Source: Stictocephala bisonia
Taxonomy: Eukaryota > Arthropoda > Insecta > Hemiptera > Membracidae
Assembly: GCA_035578905.1 (NCBI GenBank)
Contig: JAQJVL010000124.1
Coordinates: 1,986,616 to 2,050,615 of the forward strand
Length of the DNA: 64,000 nt
Reading direction: 5' to 3'
In this document: positions 13,801 through 28,140 of the stretch, piece by piece
Numbering within the stretch: the stretch's first letter is position 1
Layout of the letters: the number at the start of each line of letters is the position of its first letter
Translations under genes and position numbers: made by a program
The notes under the pieces: model-generated
The model's database searches: none
Seen by the model: only the letters and a program-made list of their open reading frames with translations
What the model was told of the DNA's origin: nothing

Positions 13801-16800
13801 GGAACACATCTGTCCTCATGAAATGCAAGAATGATCATCAATATACATCCCAGGACATCCACGACGTTGTTATCAAATAATGAGTCTCTTTTATGGAATG
13901 TATCAGTAATGCTCTAAGGGAAAAGATGATGTATACATTGTTGGAACACATCTGTCCTCTGGAAACGCAGGAATGATCATCAATATACATCCCAGGACAT
14001 CCACGACGTTGTTATCAAATAATGTGTCTCTTTTATGGAATGTATCAGTAATGCTCTAAGAAAAAAAATGATGTATACATTGTTGGAACACATCTGTCCT
14101 CATGAAACGCAGGAATGATCATCAATAACCATCCCAGGACATCCACGACGTTGTTATCAAATAATGTGTCTCTTTAATGGAATGTATCGGTAAAGCTCTA
14201 AGGGAAAAGATGATATATACATTGTTGGATCACATCTGTCCTCATGAAACGCAGAAATGATCATTAATATCCATCCCAGGACATCCAGGACGTTGTTATC
14301 AAATAATGTGTCTCTTTTATCTAATGTATCAGTAATGCTCTAAGGGAAAAGATGATATATACATTGTTGGATCAAATATGTCCTCATGAAACGCAGGAAT
14401 GATCATCAATATCCATCCCAGGACATCCAGGACGTTGTTATCAAATTATATGTCTCTTTTATGGAATGTATCAGTAATGCTCTATTGAAAAGATGATATA
14501 TACATTGTTGGAACACATCTGTCCTCATGAAACGCAGAAATGATCATCAAAAACCATTCCAGGACATCCACGACGTTGTTTTTAAATAATGTGTCTCTTT
14601 TATGGAATGTATCGGTAATGCTCTATGGGAAAAGATGATATATACATTGTTGGATCACATCTGTCGTCATGAAATGCAGGAATGATCATCAATATCCATC
14701 CCAGGACATCCAGGACGTTATTATCAAATAATGTGTCTCTTTTATCTAATGTATCAGTAATGCTCTAAGGGAAAAGATGATATATACATTGTTGGATCAA
14801 ATATGTCCTCATGAAACGCAGGAATGATCATCAATATCCATCCCAGGACATCCAGGACGTTGTTATCAAATAATATGTCTCTTTTATGGAATGTATCAGT
14901 AATGCTCTAAGGAAAAGATGATGTATGCATTGTTGTGAAACATATGTCCTCTTGAAACGCAAGAATGATCATCAATAACCATCCCAGGACATCCACGACG
15001 TTGTTATCAAATAATGTGTCTCTTTTATGGAATGTATCGGTAATGCTCTAAGGGAAAAGATGATATATACATTTTTGGAACACATCTGTCCTGATGAAAC
15101 GCAGGAATGATCATCAATATCCATCCCAGGACATCCACGACGTTGTTATCAAATAATATGTCTCTTTTATGGAATGTATCAGTAACGCTCTAAGGGAAAA
15201 GATGATATATACATTTTTGGAACACATCTGTCCTGATGAAACGCAGGAATGATCATCAATATCCATCCCAGGACATCTACGACGTTGTTATCAAATAATG
15301 TGTTTTTTTATGGAATGTATCAGTAACGCTCTAAGGGAAAAGATGATATATACAATTTTGGAACACATCTGTCCTGATGAAACGCAGGAATGATCATCAA
15401 TATCCATCCCAGGACATCCACGACGTTGTTATCAAATAATGTGTTTTTTTATGGAATTTATCAGTAATGCTCTAAGGAAAAAGATGATGTATACATTGTT
15501 GGAACACATCTGTCCTCATTTAACGCAGGAATGATCATCAATAACCATCCCAGGACATCCACGACGTTGTTATCAAATAATGTGTCTCTTTATGGAATGT
15601 ATCAGTAATGCTCTAAGGGAAAAAGATGATATATACATTGTTGGAACACATCTGTCCTCATGAAACGCAGGAAAAGATCATCAAAAACCATTCCAGGACA
15701 TCCACGACGTTGTTATTAAATAATGTGTCTCTTTTATGGAATGTATCGGTAATGCTCTAAGGGAAAAGATGATATATACATTGTTGGATCACATCTGTCC
15801 TCATGAAACGCAGGAATGATCATCAATATACATCCCAGGACATCCACGACGTTGTTATCAAATAATATGTCTCTTTTATGGAATGTATCAGTAATGCTCT
15901 AAGGGAAAAGATGACATATACATTTTTGGAACACATCTGTCCTGATGAAACGCAGGAACTGATCATCAAAAACCATTCCAGGACATCCACGACGTTGTTA
16001 TTAAATAATGTGTCTCTTTTATGGAATGTATCAGTAATGCTCTAAGGGAAAAGATGATATATAAATTGTTGGATCACATCTGTCCTGATGAAACGCAGGA
16101 ATGATCATCAATATCCATCCCAGGACATCCACGATGTTGTTATCAAATAATATGTCTCTTTTATGGAATGTATCAGTAATGCTCTAAGGGAAAAGATGAT
16201 GTATACATTGTTGGAACACATCTGTCCTCATGAAACGCAGGAATGATCATCAATACTATCCCAGGACATCCACGACGTTGTTATCAAATAATGTGTTTTT
16301 TTATGGAATTTATCAGTAATGCTCTAAGGAAAAAGATGATGTATACATTGTTGGAACACATCTGTCCTCATGAAACGCAGGAATGATCATCAATAACCAT
16401 TCCAGGACATCCACGACGTTGTTATTAAATAATGTGTCTCTTTTATGGAATGTATCGGTAATGCTCTAAGGGAAAAGATGATATATACATTGTTGGATCA
16501 CATCTGTCCTCATGAAACGCAGGAATGATCATCAATATCCATCCCAGGACATCCAGGACGTTGTTATCAAATAATATGTCTCTTTTATGAATGTATCAGT
16601 AATGCTCTAAGGGAAAAGATGATGTATATATATTTTGGAACACATCTGTCCTCATGAAACGCAGGAATGATCATCAATATTAATTCCAGGACATCCACGG
16701 ACGTTGTTATGAAATAATATGTCTCTTTTATGGAATGTATCAGTAATGCTCTAAGGAAAAAGATGATGTATATATTTTTGGAACACATCTGTCCTCATGA

Positions 16801-19800
16801 AATGCAGAATGATCATCAATATACATCCCAGGACATCTACGACGTTGCTATCAAATAATGTGTCTCTTTTATGAAATGTATCAGTAATGCTCTAAGGGAA
16901 AAGATGATGTATACATTGTTGGAACACATCTATCTCATGAAATGCAAGAATGATCATCAATATACATCCCAGGACATCTACGACGTTGTTATCAAATAAT
17001 ATGTCTCTTTTATGAAATAGTATCAGTAATGATCTAAGGGAAAAGATGATGTATGAACTGTTGGAATCATCTGTTATCATGAAACTCAGGAACTGATAAT
17101 CAATGACTATCCCAGGACATCCACAACGTTGTTATTAAATAATGTGTCTCTTTTATGGAATGTATCGGTAATGCTCTAAGGGAAAAGATGATATATAAAT
17201 TGTTGGATCACATCTGTCCTCATGAAACGCAGGAATGATCATCATATCCATCCCAGGACATCCAGGACGTTGTTATCAAATGATATGTCTCTTTTATGAA
17301 TATATCAGTAATGATCTAAGGGAAAAGATGATGTGTGAACTGTTGGGAATCATCTGTTATCATGAAACTCAAGACTGATAATCAATGACTATCCCAGGAC
17401 ATCCACGACGTAGTTATCAAATAATGTGTCTCTCTTATGGAATATATCAGTAATGCTCTAAGAAAAAAAATGATATATACATTGTTGGAACACATCTGTC
17501 CTCATGAAACGCAGGAACAATCATCAAAAACCATTCCAGGACATCCACGACGTTGTTTTTAAATAATGTGTCTCTTTTATGGAATGTATCGGTAATGCTC
17601 TATGGGAAAAGATGATATATACATTGTTGGATCACATCTGTCGTCATGAAATGCAGGAATGATCATCAATATCCATCCCAGGACATCCAGGACGTTGTTA
17701 TCAAATAATATGTCTCTTTTATGGAATGTATCAGTAATGCTCTAAGGGAAAAGATTATATATACATTGTTGGAACACATCTGTCCTCATGAAACGCAGGA
17801 ACAATCATCAAAAACCATTCCAGGACATCCACAACGTTGTTATTAAATAATGTGTCTCTTTTATGGAATGTATCGGTAATGCTCTAAGGGAAAAGATGAT
17901 ATATAAATTGTTGGATCACATCTGTCCTCATGAAACGCAGGAATGATCATCATATCCATCCCAGGACATCCAGGACGTTGTTATCAAATGATATGTCTCT
18001 TTTATGAAATATATCAGTAATGATCTAAGGGAAAAGATGATGTGTGAACTGTTGGGAATCATCTGTTATCATGAAACTCAAGACTGATAATCAATGACTA
18101 TCCCAGGACATCCACGACGTAGTTATCAAATAATGTGTCTCTCTTATGGAATATATCAGTAATGCTCTAAGAAAAAAAAAAGATATATACATTGTTGGAA
18201 CACATCTGTCCTCATGAAACGCAGGAACAATCATCAAAAACCATTCCAGGACATCCACAACGTTGTTATTAAATAATGTGTCTCTTTTATGGAATGTATC
18301 GGTAATGCTCTAAGGGAAAAGATGATATATACATTGTTGGATCACATCTGTCCTCATGAAACGCAGGAATGATCATCAATATCCATCCCACGACATCCAG
18401 GACGTTGTTATCAAATAATATGTCTCTTTTATGGAATGTATCAGTAACGCTCTAAGGGAAAAGATGATGTATATATATTTGGAACACATCTGTCCTCATG
18501 AAACGCAGGAAGGATCATCAATATTAATTCCAGGACATCCACGACGTTGTTATGAAATAATATGTCTCTTTTATGGAATGTATCAGTAATGCTCTAAGGA
18601 AAAAGATGATGTATATATTTTTGGAACACATCTGTCCTCATGAAATGCAAGAATGATCATCAATATACATCCCAGGACATCTACGACATTGCTATCAAAT
18701 AATGTGTCTCTTTTATGAAATGTATCAGTAATGCTCTAAGGGAAAAGATGATGTATACATTGTTGGAACACATCTATCCTCATGAAATGCAAGAATGATC
18801 ATCAATATACATCCCAGGACATCTACGACGTTGTTATCAAATAATATGTCTCTTTTATGAAATATATCAGTAATGATCCAAGGGAAAAGATGATGTATGA
18901 ACTGTTGGGAATCATCTGTTATCATGAAACTCAAGACTGATAATCAATGACTATCCCAGGACATCCACGACGTAGTTATCAAATAATGTGTCTCTCTTAT
19001 GGAATATATCAGTAATGCTCTAAGAAAAAAAATGATGTATACATTGTTGGAAAACATCTGTCCTCATGAAACTCAGGACTGATAATCAATAACTATCCCA
19101 GGATATCCACGACGTTGTTATTAAATAATGTGTCTCTTTTATGGAATATATCAGTAATGCCCTAAGAAAAAAAATGATGTATACATTGTTGGGAAACATC
19201 TGTTATCATGAAACTCAGGACTGATAATCAATAACTATCCCAGGACATCCACGACGTTGTTATCAAATAATGTGTCTCTTTTATGGAATATATCAGTAAT
19301 GCTCTAAGGGAAAAGATGATATATACATTGTTGGAACACATCTGTCTTAATGAAACGCAGGAATGATTATCATTAAGCATCCCAGGACATCTACGACGTT
19401 GTTATCAAATAATGTGTCTCTTTTATGGAATGTATCAGTAATGCTCTAAGGAAAAAGATGATATATACATTGTTGGAACACATCTGTCTTAATGAAACGC
19501 AGGAATGATCATCATTAAGCATCCCAGGACATCCACGACGTTGTTATCAAATAATGTGTCTCTTTTATGGAATGTATCAGTAATGCTCTAAGGGAAAAGA
19601 TGATATATACATTGTTGGAACACATCTGTCTAAATGAAACGCAGGAATGATCATCAATAACCATCCCAGGACATCGATGACGTCGTTATCGATTAATGCG
19701 TCCCTTTTATGGAATGTATCAGTAATGCTCCAAGGAACAAGACAGTGTTTGCATTGTTATGAAACATTTATTGTCATGTAATATAAGAATGATAATCAAT

Positions 19801-21580
19801 ATCCATCCCAGGACATCCAAGACGTTGTTATCAAATAATGTGTCTCTTTTATGGAATGTATCAGTAATGATCTAAGGGAAAAAATGATATATACATTGTT
19901 GGAACACATCTGTCCTCATGAAACTCTGGACTGATAATCAATAACTATCCCAGGACATCCAAGACGTTGTTATCAAATAATGTGTCTCTTTTATGGAATG
20001 TATCAGTAATGCTCTAAGGGAAAAGATGATATATACATTGTTGGAACACATCTGTCTAAATGAAACGCAGGAATGACCATCAATAACTATCCCAGGACAT
20101 CCAAGACGTTGTTATCAAATAATGTGTCTCTTTTATGGAATGTATCAGTAATGCTCTAAGGAAAAAGATGATATATACATTGTTGGAACACATCTGTCTT
20201 AATGAAACGCAGGAATGATCATCATTAAGCATCCCAGGACATCCACGACGTTGTTATCAAATAATGTGTCTCTTTTATGGAATGTATCAGTAATGCTCTA
20301 AGGGAAAAGATGATATATACATTGTTGGAACACATCTGTCTGAATGAAACGCAGGAATGACCATCAATAACCATCCCAGGACATCGATGACGTCGTTATC
20401 GATTAATGCGTCCCTTTTATGGAATGTATCAGTAATGCTCCAAGGAACAAGACAGTGTTTGCATTGTTATGAAACATTTATTGTCATGTAATATAAGAAT
20501 GATAATCAATATCCATCCCAGGACATCCAAGACGTTGTTATCAAATAATGTGTCTCTTTTATGGAATGTATCAGTAATGATCTAAGGGAAAAGATGATAT
20601 ATACATTGTTGGAACACATCTGTCCTCATGAAACTCTGGACTGATAATCAATAACTATCCCAGGACATCCAAGACGTTGTTATCAAATAATGTGTCTCTT
20701 TTATGGAATGTATCAGTAATGATCTAAGGGAAAAGATGATATATACATTGTTAGAACACATCTGTCCTCATGAAACTCTGGACTGATAATCAATAACTAT
20801 CCCAGGACATCCAAGACGTTGTTATCAAATAATGTGTCTCTTTTATGGAATGTATCAGTAATGCTCTAAGGGAAAAGATGATATATACATTGTTGGAACA
20901 CATCTGTCCTCATGAAACTCTGGACTGATAATCAATAACCATCCCAGGACATCCAAGACGTTGTTATCAAATAATGTGTCTCTTTTATGGAATGTATCAG
21001 TAATGCTCTAAGGGAAAAGATGATATATACATTGTTGGAACACATCTGTCTAAATGAAACGCAGGAATGACCATCAATAACTATCCCAGGACATCCAAGA
21101 CGTTGTTATCAAATAATGTGTCTCTTTTATGGAATGTATCAGTAATGCTCTAAGGGAAAAGATGATATATACATTGTTGGAACACATCTGTCTAAATGAA
21201 ACGCAGGAATGATCATCAATAACCATCCCAGGACGTCGATGACGTCGTTATTGAGTAAAGTATCTTTTTTATGAATGTCATTTTAATTTAGAAAATTATG
21301 TATGTATGCATTGCTGGAAAACATCTGTCCTCATGAAACGCAGGAATGACCATCAATAACCAACCCAGAACGTTGACGACGTCGATGTCGAGTAATGTGT
21401 TTTTTAATGGAAGGTCTCAGTAAAACCCTAAGGGAACAAATGTGTTTTATATGTTAAGAAACTGCGTCTTGGTGTAACGCAAAAATGTTTATCAATAACT
21501 ATTCCAGGACATGGACGACAACGTTATGGAGTAATGTGTCTGTCTATTTTATAGAAGGTCTCAGTAATTCACCAAGGAAC
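7900..21580. repeat. 142-bp satellite array, about 96 monomers
   Basis: The period is 142 bp, measured from successive CATCTGTCCTCATGAAACG blocks (8131, 8273, 8415). Landmarks of each monomer are GGAATGTATCAGTAATGCTC, an A/G-rich AAGGGAAAAGATGATATATA, CATTGTTGGAACACATCTGT, GAATGATCATCAATA and CATCCACGACGTTGTTATCA. Edge monomers (7900-8030 and 21230-21580) are the most diverged and carry GACGTCGTTAT and ATCGATTAATG variants. 142 is not a multiple of three and frames break each unit, so it is non-coding. Block duplications are visible: a 13-monomer offset (about 1,846 bp, 9300-10570 versus 11150-12420) and 5-monomer offsets (710 bp, for example 19672 versus 20382, and 17331 versus 18040). Confidence 0.97.
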
Positions 21581-22408
21581 AAGAAGAATAAGAAGAATGA
21601 GAATATATTTATTGGTGTTTGAACAATAAAATTGTTATAGCAAAAGTCATTAATAGAAATGTATAAAAATTATGCATTGAACTATAATTAAAATAAATAG
21701 GTTAAAATATTATGAATTAAAATTTACCAACAGTATAACAATACTTTAAAATGTTTCTTTCAGTCACACAGACATTCTAAACAATAAGCTGCTGCAATAA
21801 TAAATTTTTTTCACATGGCACACTTACTCTCTTACCCATGACACCAGGCCTTGCAAACAAATTGCATTTTATTTTCAAAAAGGATCATCCCAGCGACTTA
21901 TCATGAACTCGTCAATCGAATAACATGCTCTAGACACCAAAAGACGTTTCAAACGAGCCTTAAAGCGTGTTTCGTTATTGATCATCTTTAAATCTTTAGG
22001 AAGCTTGTTGATCAATCTGACGCCTACCTGAGAAGGAAGTCGTTCGCAAGTAGTGAGTCTATATTGTGGGACACGGAAAGTGTCTCTGCCTCTTGTCTCA
22101 TAATGATGAACATAATGATGATACCTTGAATCATATTACACTTTGATCGGCAGTAGAGTATGACATCAAAGACATATAGGCATGGCAGAGTCAGCAAATC
22201 AAGCTACCTAAAGGAATCCCTACAGGACTCTTTGAATTTTAACTTGGCAATGATTCTAACTGCTTTTTTTTGAAGCCTGAGTATTCGTTCCATTTTTGTT
22301 TTGAGCATCCACCCTACAATCTTATACCATAGGCTAAATGTGGATAGATAAGGCCGAAGTACGCCATTCTTAAGACTTCAGCTGTGCAGGTATTAGCTAG
22401 GTTACGCA
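21581..22408 (-). pseudogene. 5'-truncated non-LTR retrotransposon, reverse-transcriptase C-terminal remnant
   Basis: Read on the minus strand, 22400 to about 21850 gives broken segments of a LINE ORF2 C-terminus. First comes [20 protein letters not shown] followed by [10 protein letters not shown], then an in-frame stop. ERILRLQKKAVRIIAKLKF follows in another frame. Later come RVPQYRLTTCERLPSQVGVR and LINKLPKDLKMINNETRFKA, ending SIDEFMISRWDDP. The Y(F)GLIxxHLxYGI...LQKKAVRII...NKLP order is typical of Jockey/CR1-like arthropod elements. At least two frameshifts and several stops make it non-functional. The minus-strand 3' end is AT-rich and lies toward 21581. Both junctions show an ACAAGA sequence shared with the satellite monomer (21583-21588, 22412-22417), consistent with a target-site duplication. 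Confidence 0.85.
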
Positions 22409-22680
22409 GGGCACAAGATGATGTATACATTGTTAGGCATTATCTGTCCTCATTAAACGCAGGAATGATCATCAATAACCATCCCAGGACGTCAACGACG
22501 TCGTTATGGAGTAATGTGTCTCTTTCTTGGAAGGTCTCAGTAATGCTCTAAGGAACAAGATGATATATACATTTTTAGGAATAATCTGTCCTAATGAAAC
22601 GGAGGAATGATCATCAATAACCATCCCAAGACGTAACGACATCGTTATCGAGTAATAGCCCTCTTTTGCATAGTATGAGG
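22409..22680. repeat. 142-bp satellite, continuation beyond the LINE insertion
   Basis: About two diverged monomers resume exactly where the LINE ends, starting GATGATGTATACATTGTTAG. They carry the CATCAATAACCATCCCAGGA and GACGTCGTTATGGAGTAATG variants typical of array edges. Confidence 0.9.
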
Positions 22681-22751
22681 TTTAGTTATAGTCTGTTTAC
22701 CTGCCCCAAATCATAATATTAACCCTGTTTACCAAATAACATTTAAATTAT

Positions 22752-22753
<2 letters not shown>

Positions 22754-22798
<45 letters not shown>
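22754..22798. repeat. (AT)n microsatellite
   Basis: An uninterrupted TA dinucleotide run of about 45 nt. Confidence 0.97.
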
Positions 22799-22804
<6 letters not shown>

Positions 22805-22964
22805 TAAATAACCTACATTTATATTACTAACCTTATTTAAAATAAATGGATGTATATAACACAGTTTTTGACATACACAGATTTGATTTTAAGTATAGAA
22901 AAGATTAAAAATACCGGTGTCCATAAAATATTATGTGACAATTCTTTTTTGTATAAACTTAATT

Positions 22965-23115
22965 AGAACAGCCATATATCAGCCTTGGCTAATTGACTAT
23001 GCATCAACCACACAGCAGCCATACATCAGTCATGGTTAAGTGATTGTACTTAATCAGAAGACACCCATACATCAGCCTTGGCTAAGTGGTCATACATCAG
23101 TCATGAACAAATCAT
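22965..23115. repeat. Decayed tandem repeat, left block
   Basis: Two to three imperfect units share ACAGCCATACATCAGTCATG and GGTTAAGTGATTGTAC-type segments. The same units recur at 23690-23945, so the 23120-23690 interval, which includes the C-rich minisatellite, may be an insertion into an older array. Confidence 0.7.
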
Positions 23116-23225
23116 GTAATATATCATGTAATTACTTATAACTGTAACTGAAGCATTCGCTGTGGCCATAAGGAAGCGACCGCTGTTTTATTCTTCTCTA
23201 TGATACAGCCTACTTGATCTTTGAC

Positions 23226-23366
23226 AACCATCCGCCCATATACGTACTATAATATCAACCCATCCGCCCACCCATACACGTACAGTGGTATTGACCCACC
23301 CGCCCACCCATACACGTACAGTGGTATTGACCCACCCGCCCACCCATACACGTACAGTGGTATTGA
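23226..23366 (-). repeat. 36-bp G-rich minisatellite, locus 1 (C-rich on plus strand)
   Basis: About four units of CCGCCCACCCATACACGTAC + AGTGGTATTGACCCAC run here. On the minus strand the unit contains GGGTGGGCGGGTGGG-type guanine runs. It is the same family as 28256-28450, 35275-35717, 41794-41920 and 59061-60198. Confidence 0.9.
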
Positions 23367-23610
23367 TTGTTTTGCTCGAGGTTTGAGGTTAGCTCGAATT
23401 TATAGCTCGTGCGTCATTTTACGGGAAAGCTGCTGGAACGACTGTCGATGCAGGAAAGTGCAATTATTGTCGGCCAGCTAGGCATTTCCCCGGGGAATGG
23501 TTGGGAAGCCCAACGACTGCAGGTGGAACTATAGTGTGTTTTGATTTTGTAGTGCGGTGTTTTTGCTGCACTGTTAGATTTCCATAATGTGTCCATTCAC
23601 TATTTAAAAT
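23367..23610. other. GC-enriched unassigned segment
   Basis: This segment is clearly richer in GC and CpG than its surroundings (GCTCGTGCGTCATTTTACGG; CATTTCCCCGGGGAATGG). A frame of 86 codons starts in the minisatellite and runs through it, but shows no known domain. It could be a transposon end, a first exon/promoter or a repeat. No second copy was noticed in the window. Confidence 0.3.
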
Positions 23611-23689
23611 GAACCCCTGCTTGTATGTTATAATTTAATTGAGAACCATACCAATCAACTTGAACCAACACACAAAGTCCACTTTACTC

Positions 23690-23945
23690 ATACCACACAC
23701 AACTCATACCACTAAGTGGTTATACATAAACCACACAACAGCCATACATCAGCATTTGCTAAGTGGTTATAGATAAACCAACAACAGTCATACATCAGTC
23801 ATGGTTAAGTGGTTATACATCAACCACACAACAGCCATACATCATCTTTGGCTAAGTGGTTAAACCTTAACCAAGCAACAGTCATACATCAGTCATCGTT
23901 GCGTGCCTATACATCAAACACATTGACCAATCAGCTGTAAATCAG
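23690..23945. repeat. Decayed tandem repeat, right block
   Basis: Four diverged units of about 60-65 bp contain CAACAGCCATACATCA and GGCTAAGTGGTTATACAT-type blocks. They are homologous to 22965-23115. Confidence 0.75.
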
Positions 23946-26900
23946 TCAAGCATCAATAAACTTGAGTACAAGTACCGATATAAACATCAGACAAACGTGT
24001 TTTAAACTTGTTTTAAGTTATGAGTACTTAAAACCATAAAAGTGATAATTTTTGTCAAAACAAACACGCAAGAATACATTAACTAAACATTTTTCAAATA
24101 AAAATAGGATTGTTTAGTTTATCTTAAATAATATAAAGCACTACTCCCTGAAAATATTTTAATAAGTTAATGTAACTAAGCATTGCTGAACTTAATATTA
24201 TAATTTTAAGTTCTATTGTAGTTAAAATAAGAATGTAATTTAAAACATTTTAATGTTATATAAATTGAACTATATTTCAATACAACACTAAAAGATATTT
24301 ATAATACATTTAAAATGTGTAGAAGAGTTTTAATGAGTCTTACTAGATCCAACAAAACACCAACAAACCATTTTTAAATGAAAAAATAAAAACTCGTTAA
24401 CCCAACCCCCAACCCTCCATTTACGTTGCAATTTTATCCATCAGTATACCCTCCCTCTTTCGGTTGCTTAACACTCAAATAATTATTTTCTTGTTCGATT
24501 CTATTTTACAGTTCTAGTCAACAAATTATATAGTATTATTCACATCAGAGTTGTTAGTGAGCAGCGTTTACTATTAATAGTAACTGTTGAATCTTTAAAC
24601 TAAATTATGATAGTAAGGAGAGTTAATTTTTAACCATAGCCATAAATTGTACAGAAATATTATTAAAAAAAAAACAAAAAATCAAGATATAATTCTTTAA
24701 AGAAAATCTAACGTGATCAAAAGAAAAGTTATGTTTGAAAAAACTCGGTTAGAATAGAGTTGTGCCAAAAGTAAGTTTACATAACTTTTAAAAAGAATTA
24801 CCGTAATTTCTTATACATTTATTTAGTATATTGTGTTGCATAAGGGGTGAAGAATGGTTTATATGTAATCTTAGAGTTACTTAATTAAATTACGTTTAGT
24901 GAATGTTTACCATCTAAAAATGTGATTACTCATGGTACACACTTTAGAGAATGAATAATATCATAAATATATAGTCACGATAAAGTAATAAAAAAACTTA
25001 GATATTTAAAGTACAGTAACTTTAATACGATTAGCCAATCACTTGCAGTTAATGTGTACATGAGTTATCTTAGAGCCGTATTTAAACAAAGTATATTTTT
25101 ATTAGAAAAACAGGAATGAAATTGTCAAAATACTGAAAAACCAAAACAGTTTTGCATTATTTTCAAATAAATTAATATCATTTAAATTAGTAAGCAAATT
25201 TAAACATATAAAAATGGCCAAAATTACAATGTGAATATGGAAGTATAATGTTTTATGCAAAATGCATAAACTATGACAATTAAATGAAATACATACAAGG
25301 AGCAAGAGTGAAATAGTCAGGAAAACGAACATAGAAGATTATTGAATCTATACATTTTTTAATCGCTCTCTAACTGTGAAAACCTTTTTCTAGGAATCAA
25401 ATATATTTTGTTTTTAGATACAAACAAAAGCTTAAGTTGTTAAGTCATTCATTTTGTTTCTTGTTACACTCAACAACAGTTTCGACTAGTTGATTTTTCA
25501 GTTCGTAAATCTGATTGAAAACAGCCGTTGATCATATTTAGTTAGTTATAGTGAGTCATATCATTCTTAGTATTTTTTTCTCGTGGCCCATAAAGGATGG
25601 GTTTTTGTCAATCTGCTTTTTATGTGTCCCTACCTTATATAAACAAGTAGGGACAGGCTTGTCATTCTTTCAGGCCTTACCTGAAGTGATCAAAGAATTT
25701 CGATGTGATAAAAATAGAATAATCATTTAAAATTCATCGTCTTAAGAATATTCATAAGAACGGAATAAGCCAAAAACCTTGATCGTAAAATAGACAACCT
25801 CTGGTGTTTACCAACCCAAACCTTACATATCACAAAAGTTTCTGTAACAAATAAGTTTGTTTACATCAACAAGGGCAAAGTGAATTTATTTTTTTGGTAT
25901 TTTCTGTTGGTTCAACAAAACCAATGTAAGGAGATTTTATTTTTGTAACTATTTTACAATTCTACTTATTTATATACTAAGCTCGTAGAGAATTCAAAGG
26001 TTTAACGATGTAGTATTCACGATTCTATTTTCCATTTTCAAACTAAACCTTTCCATAAAGTGTTTCAATAAATAATACGGACCTTTTTCGTCAAATCACT
26101 GCCACTACTTTGGTTAGCTTTGTTTTTGAAATGTGTTAATGATGGAGTATAAGATGGGGAGGACAAAGGTTGTTGGACATTTTCCATCATTAACAATCAC
26201 GAGGTTTCGATTTGGTAAAATCCAAACCTTGTTCAAGTGCTAAAAACCAAATTAAATCTACACAAACATGATATAAAACTACATTCTTAAACTAATAAAC
26301 TTATCTACATTAATAATTATCTACATTTTAACCTTGATCATAGAATGGGGTACAACAAAATGAACTTCTACTAAAGCAAACTTAATTGTTAGCCTTAATC
26401 TTAGTAACCATAAAGATGTCCTTAATATTTATCATGCACTAAAAATCAACTTTTAATTATTGTGTATTCTTGTGTAACAAAGAAATGTCTAAACCAAAAT
26501 GATAGGAAAACATTCAATGGAAAATACGACAGTACATAACATTTCCATCACGCTAACCATAAAATTGAATGTTATGGACACATAAGCCATCATCCCATAA
26601 CAATCATCCCAAAACAATCAATAACTTGTATCATGAACAGCTGTTATATGAGTATTACAACAGTTAGGGCTGCTAGAAATAGACGAATTATCGTCGTTAT
26701 GTTATCGTCGTTCTGTATACATAGAATTCTTGCCTTTTTATAACTTAGACGCTAATCATTAAGCTATGGATGAATTTGGGTTTAAAATTGGTATGATTAA
26801 TGTGGTTGAATGAGTGTAATCTTATTTTAGCAATAACATTTTTTGGAAAGAAATCAAAGAAAATTAATACTTTTCATTACATATAGTTCACTTGGAAGGT

Positions 26901-28130
26901 GACCTAACGAAAGCACTAGTGCGAGAGAGATACAATGAGTAGTGGAAGTGAGATAGAGAACGTGTAATCTTCCTCACTCTAACATTCCATTTAAGATTGT
27001 CATGGAAGCTAGGTAGATGGTAGGCCACGTGCTGGTAGTAATGGCCGCCCATTACGTCATCACTAGCAGTTGCCATTGGTTGGTTTATCACTAACGAACC
27101 AAGTTTAGAATGATTACAGTATATAAAATCTTTTAATATTCAAATAACAATAAATAATAACACTTCATTTAAGTTATTTTTCCAAGTCAATACTGTTTCT
27201 AAAGTTGAACACTTGAAGGTGGAAGTTAGTTACTCCCTTGGTGAACGGCAGAGGAGTGAAGGGAATTCCCCTCCGCTGCTTAAACCTATAAATGAGATAT
27301 ATATAACAAGTGGGTCACTTACTGTCCAGCCCAGTCATACCAATAACACATAAATAAACAAACTAGGTAAATTTAAAATCATGTAAGATAACCTACGATG
27401 AAAAGTCAGTAATTATATCGTAAGGATAATTATTTATGGATAAAAAGTCATCAAAGGCAGTATTATGAAATAGTCGAATTTCGATATAATATATTTTATA
27501 CATATTATTTTTATTCTAATTCTTATTGGGTGACACATTCACAAGCATTTTAAGATAATAGGTAGATAAAAAGTATTTTACATGCTTTATCGCTAAAAAC
27601 TATTGAATGAGGTGTTAATAATTTTACATTGCCAATAATATTTTCACACGCACTCTTCAAAGTGAATTAGGATGCTTACAATGTTATAAAAAAATATTAT
27701 TTTTAATAAATGATTTGTGTTCTTGAACCTGAAAATTATAAGAAGCTTGTTTTGCTAAAATTTTACTTATTTATAAATTAGAACCATTATATAAAACAGT
27801 TACAATATACTCTAAAACACAAACATATCGTAACTGTGGCTACCAAACTTAAAAAAATTTAGGTCCCTTGCTATTTACTAAATTGCCCAAAAAGACCTGT
27901 TTTGTGTTAAATTTTTTTTAAATTGCCTGGTCAATACTAGAAAAATATAATGTGTCTGTGTGGGTTGGTACTCAGGGTTTAGGTTTGGTCTAGGGGAAAG
28001 TAATTAGTAAAAGGACTGTTAGTTATCTTAAAATCAAATCAATACTATGTGATTCGGACTCCACGATGAGCACTAGTCCCTTAGTATCAGTGGGTAGTAT
28101 TGCAATTACTTTTGTCATGATACATTAACG
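23946..28130. other. AT-rich unassigned sequence
   Basis: About 4.2 kb without a recognised exon or strong repeat. Noted: a less AT-rich patch at 26880-27090 whose minus-strand 67-codon frame shows no family signature, and a GC-richer patch near 27240-27280. Nothing firm can be assigned. Confidence 0.45.
25625..25655. other. Short perfect hairpin
   Basis: TGTCCCTAC (25625-25633) and its complement GTAGGGACA (25647-25655) enclose a 13-nt AT-rich loop. It lies in unassigned DNA; function unknown, possibly chance. Confidence 0.5.
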
Positions 28131-28140
28131 CCCCACATTA

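Noticed and set aside
8216..18934. Repeated minus-strand frames with a DNNVVDVLGWILMIIPAF pattern
   Set aside because: Same cause in the 142-bp satellite: no constant start, no continuity across monomers and many disrupted copies.
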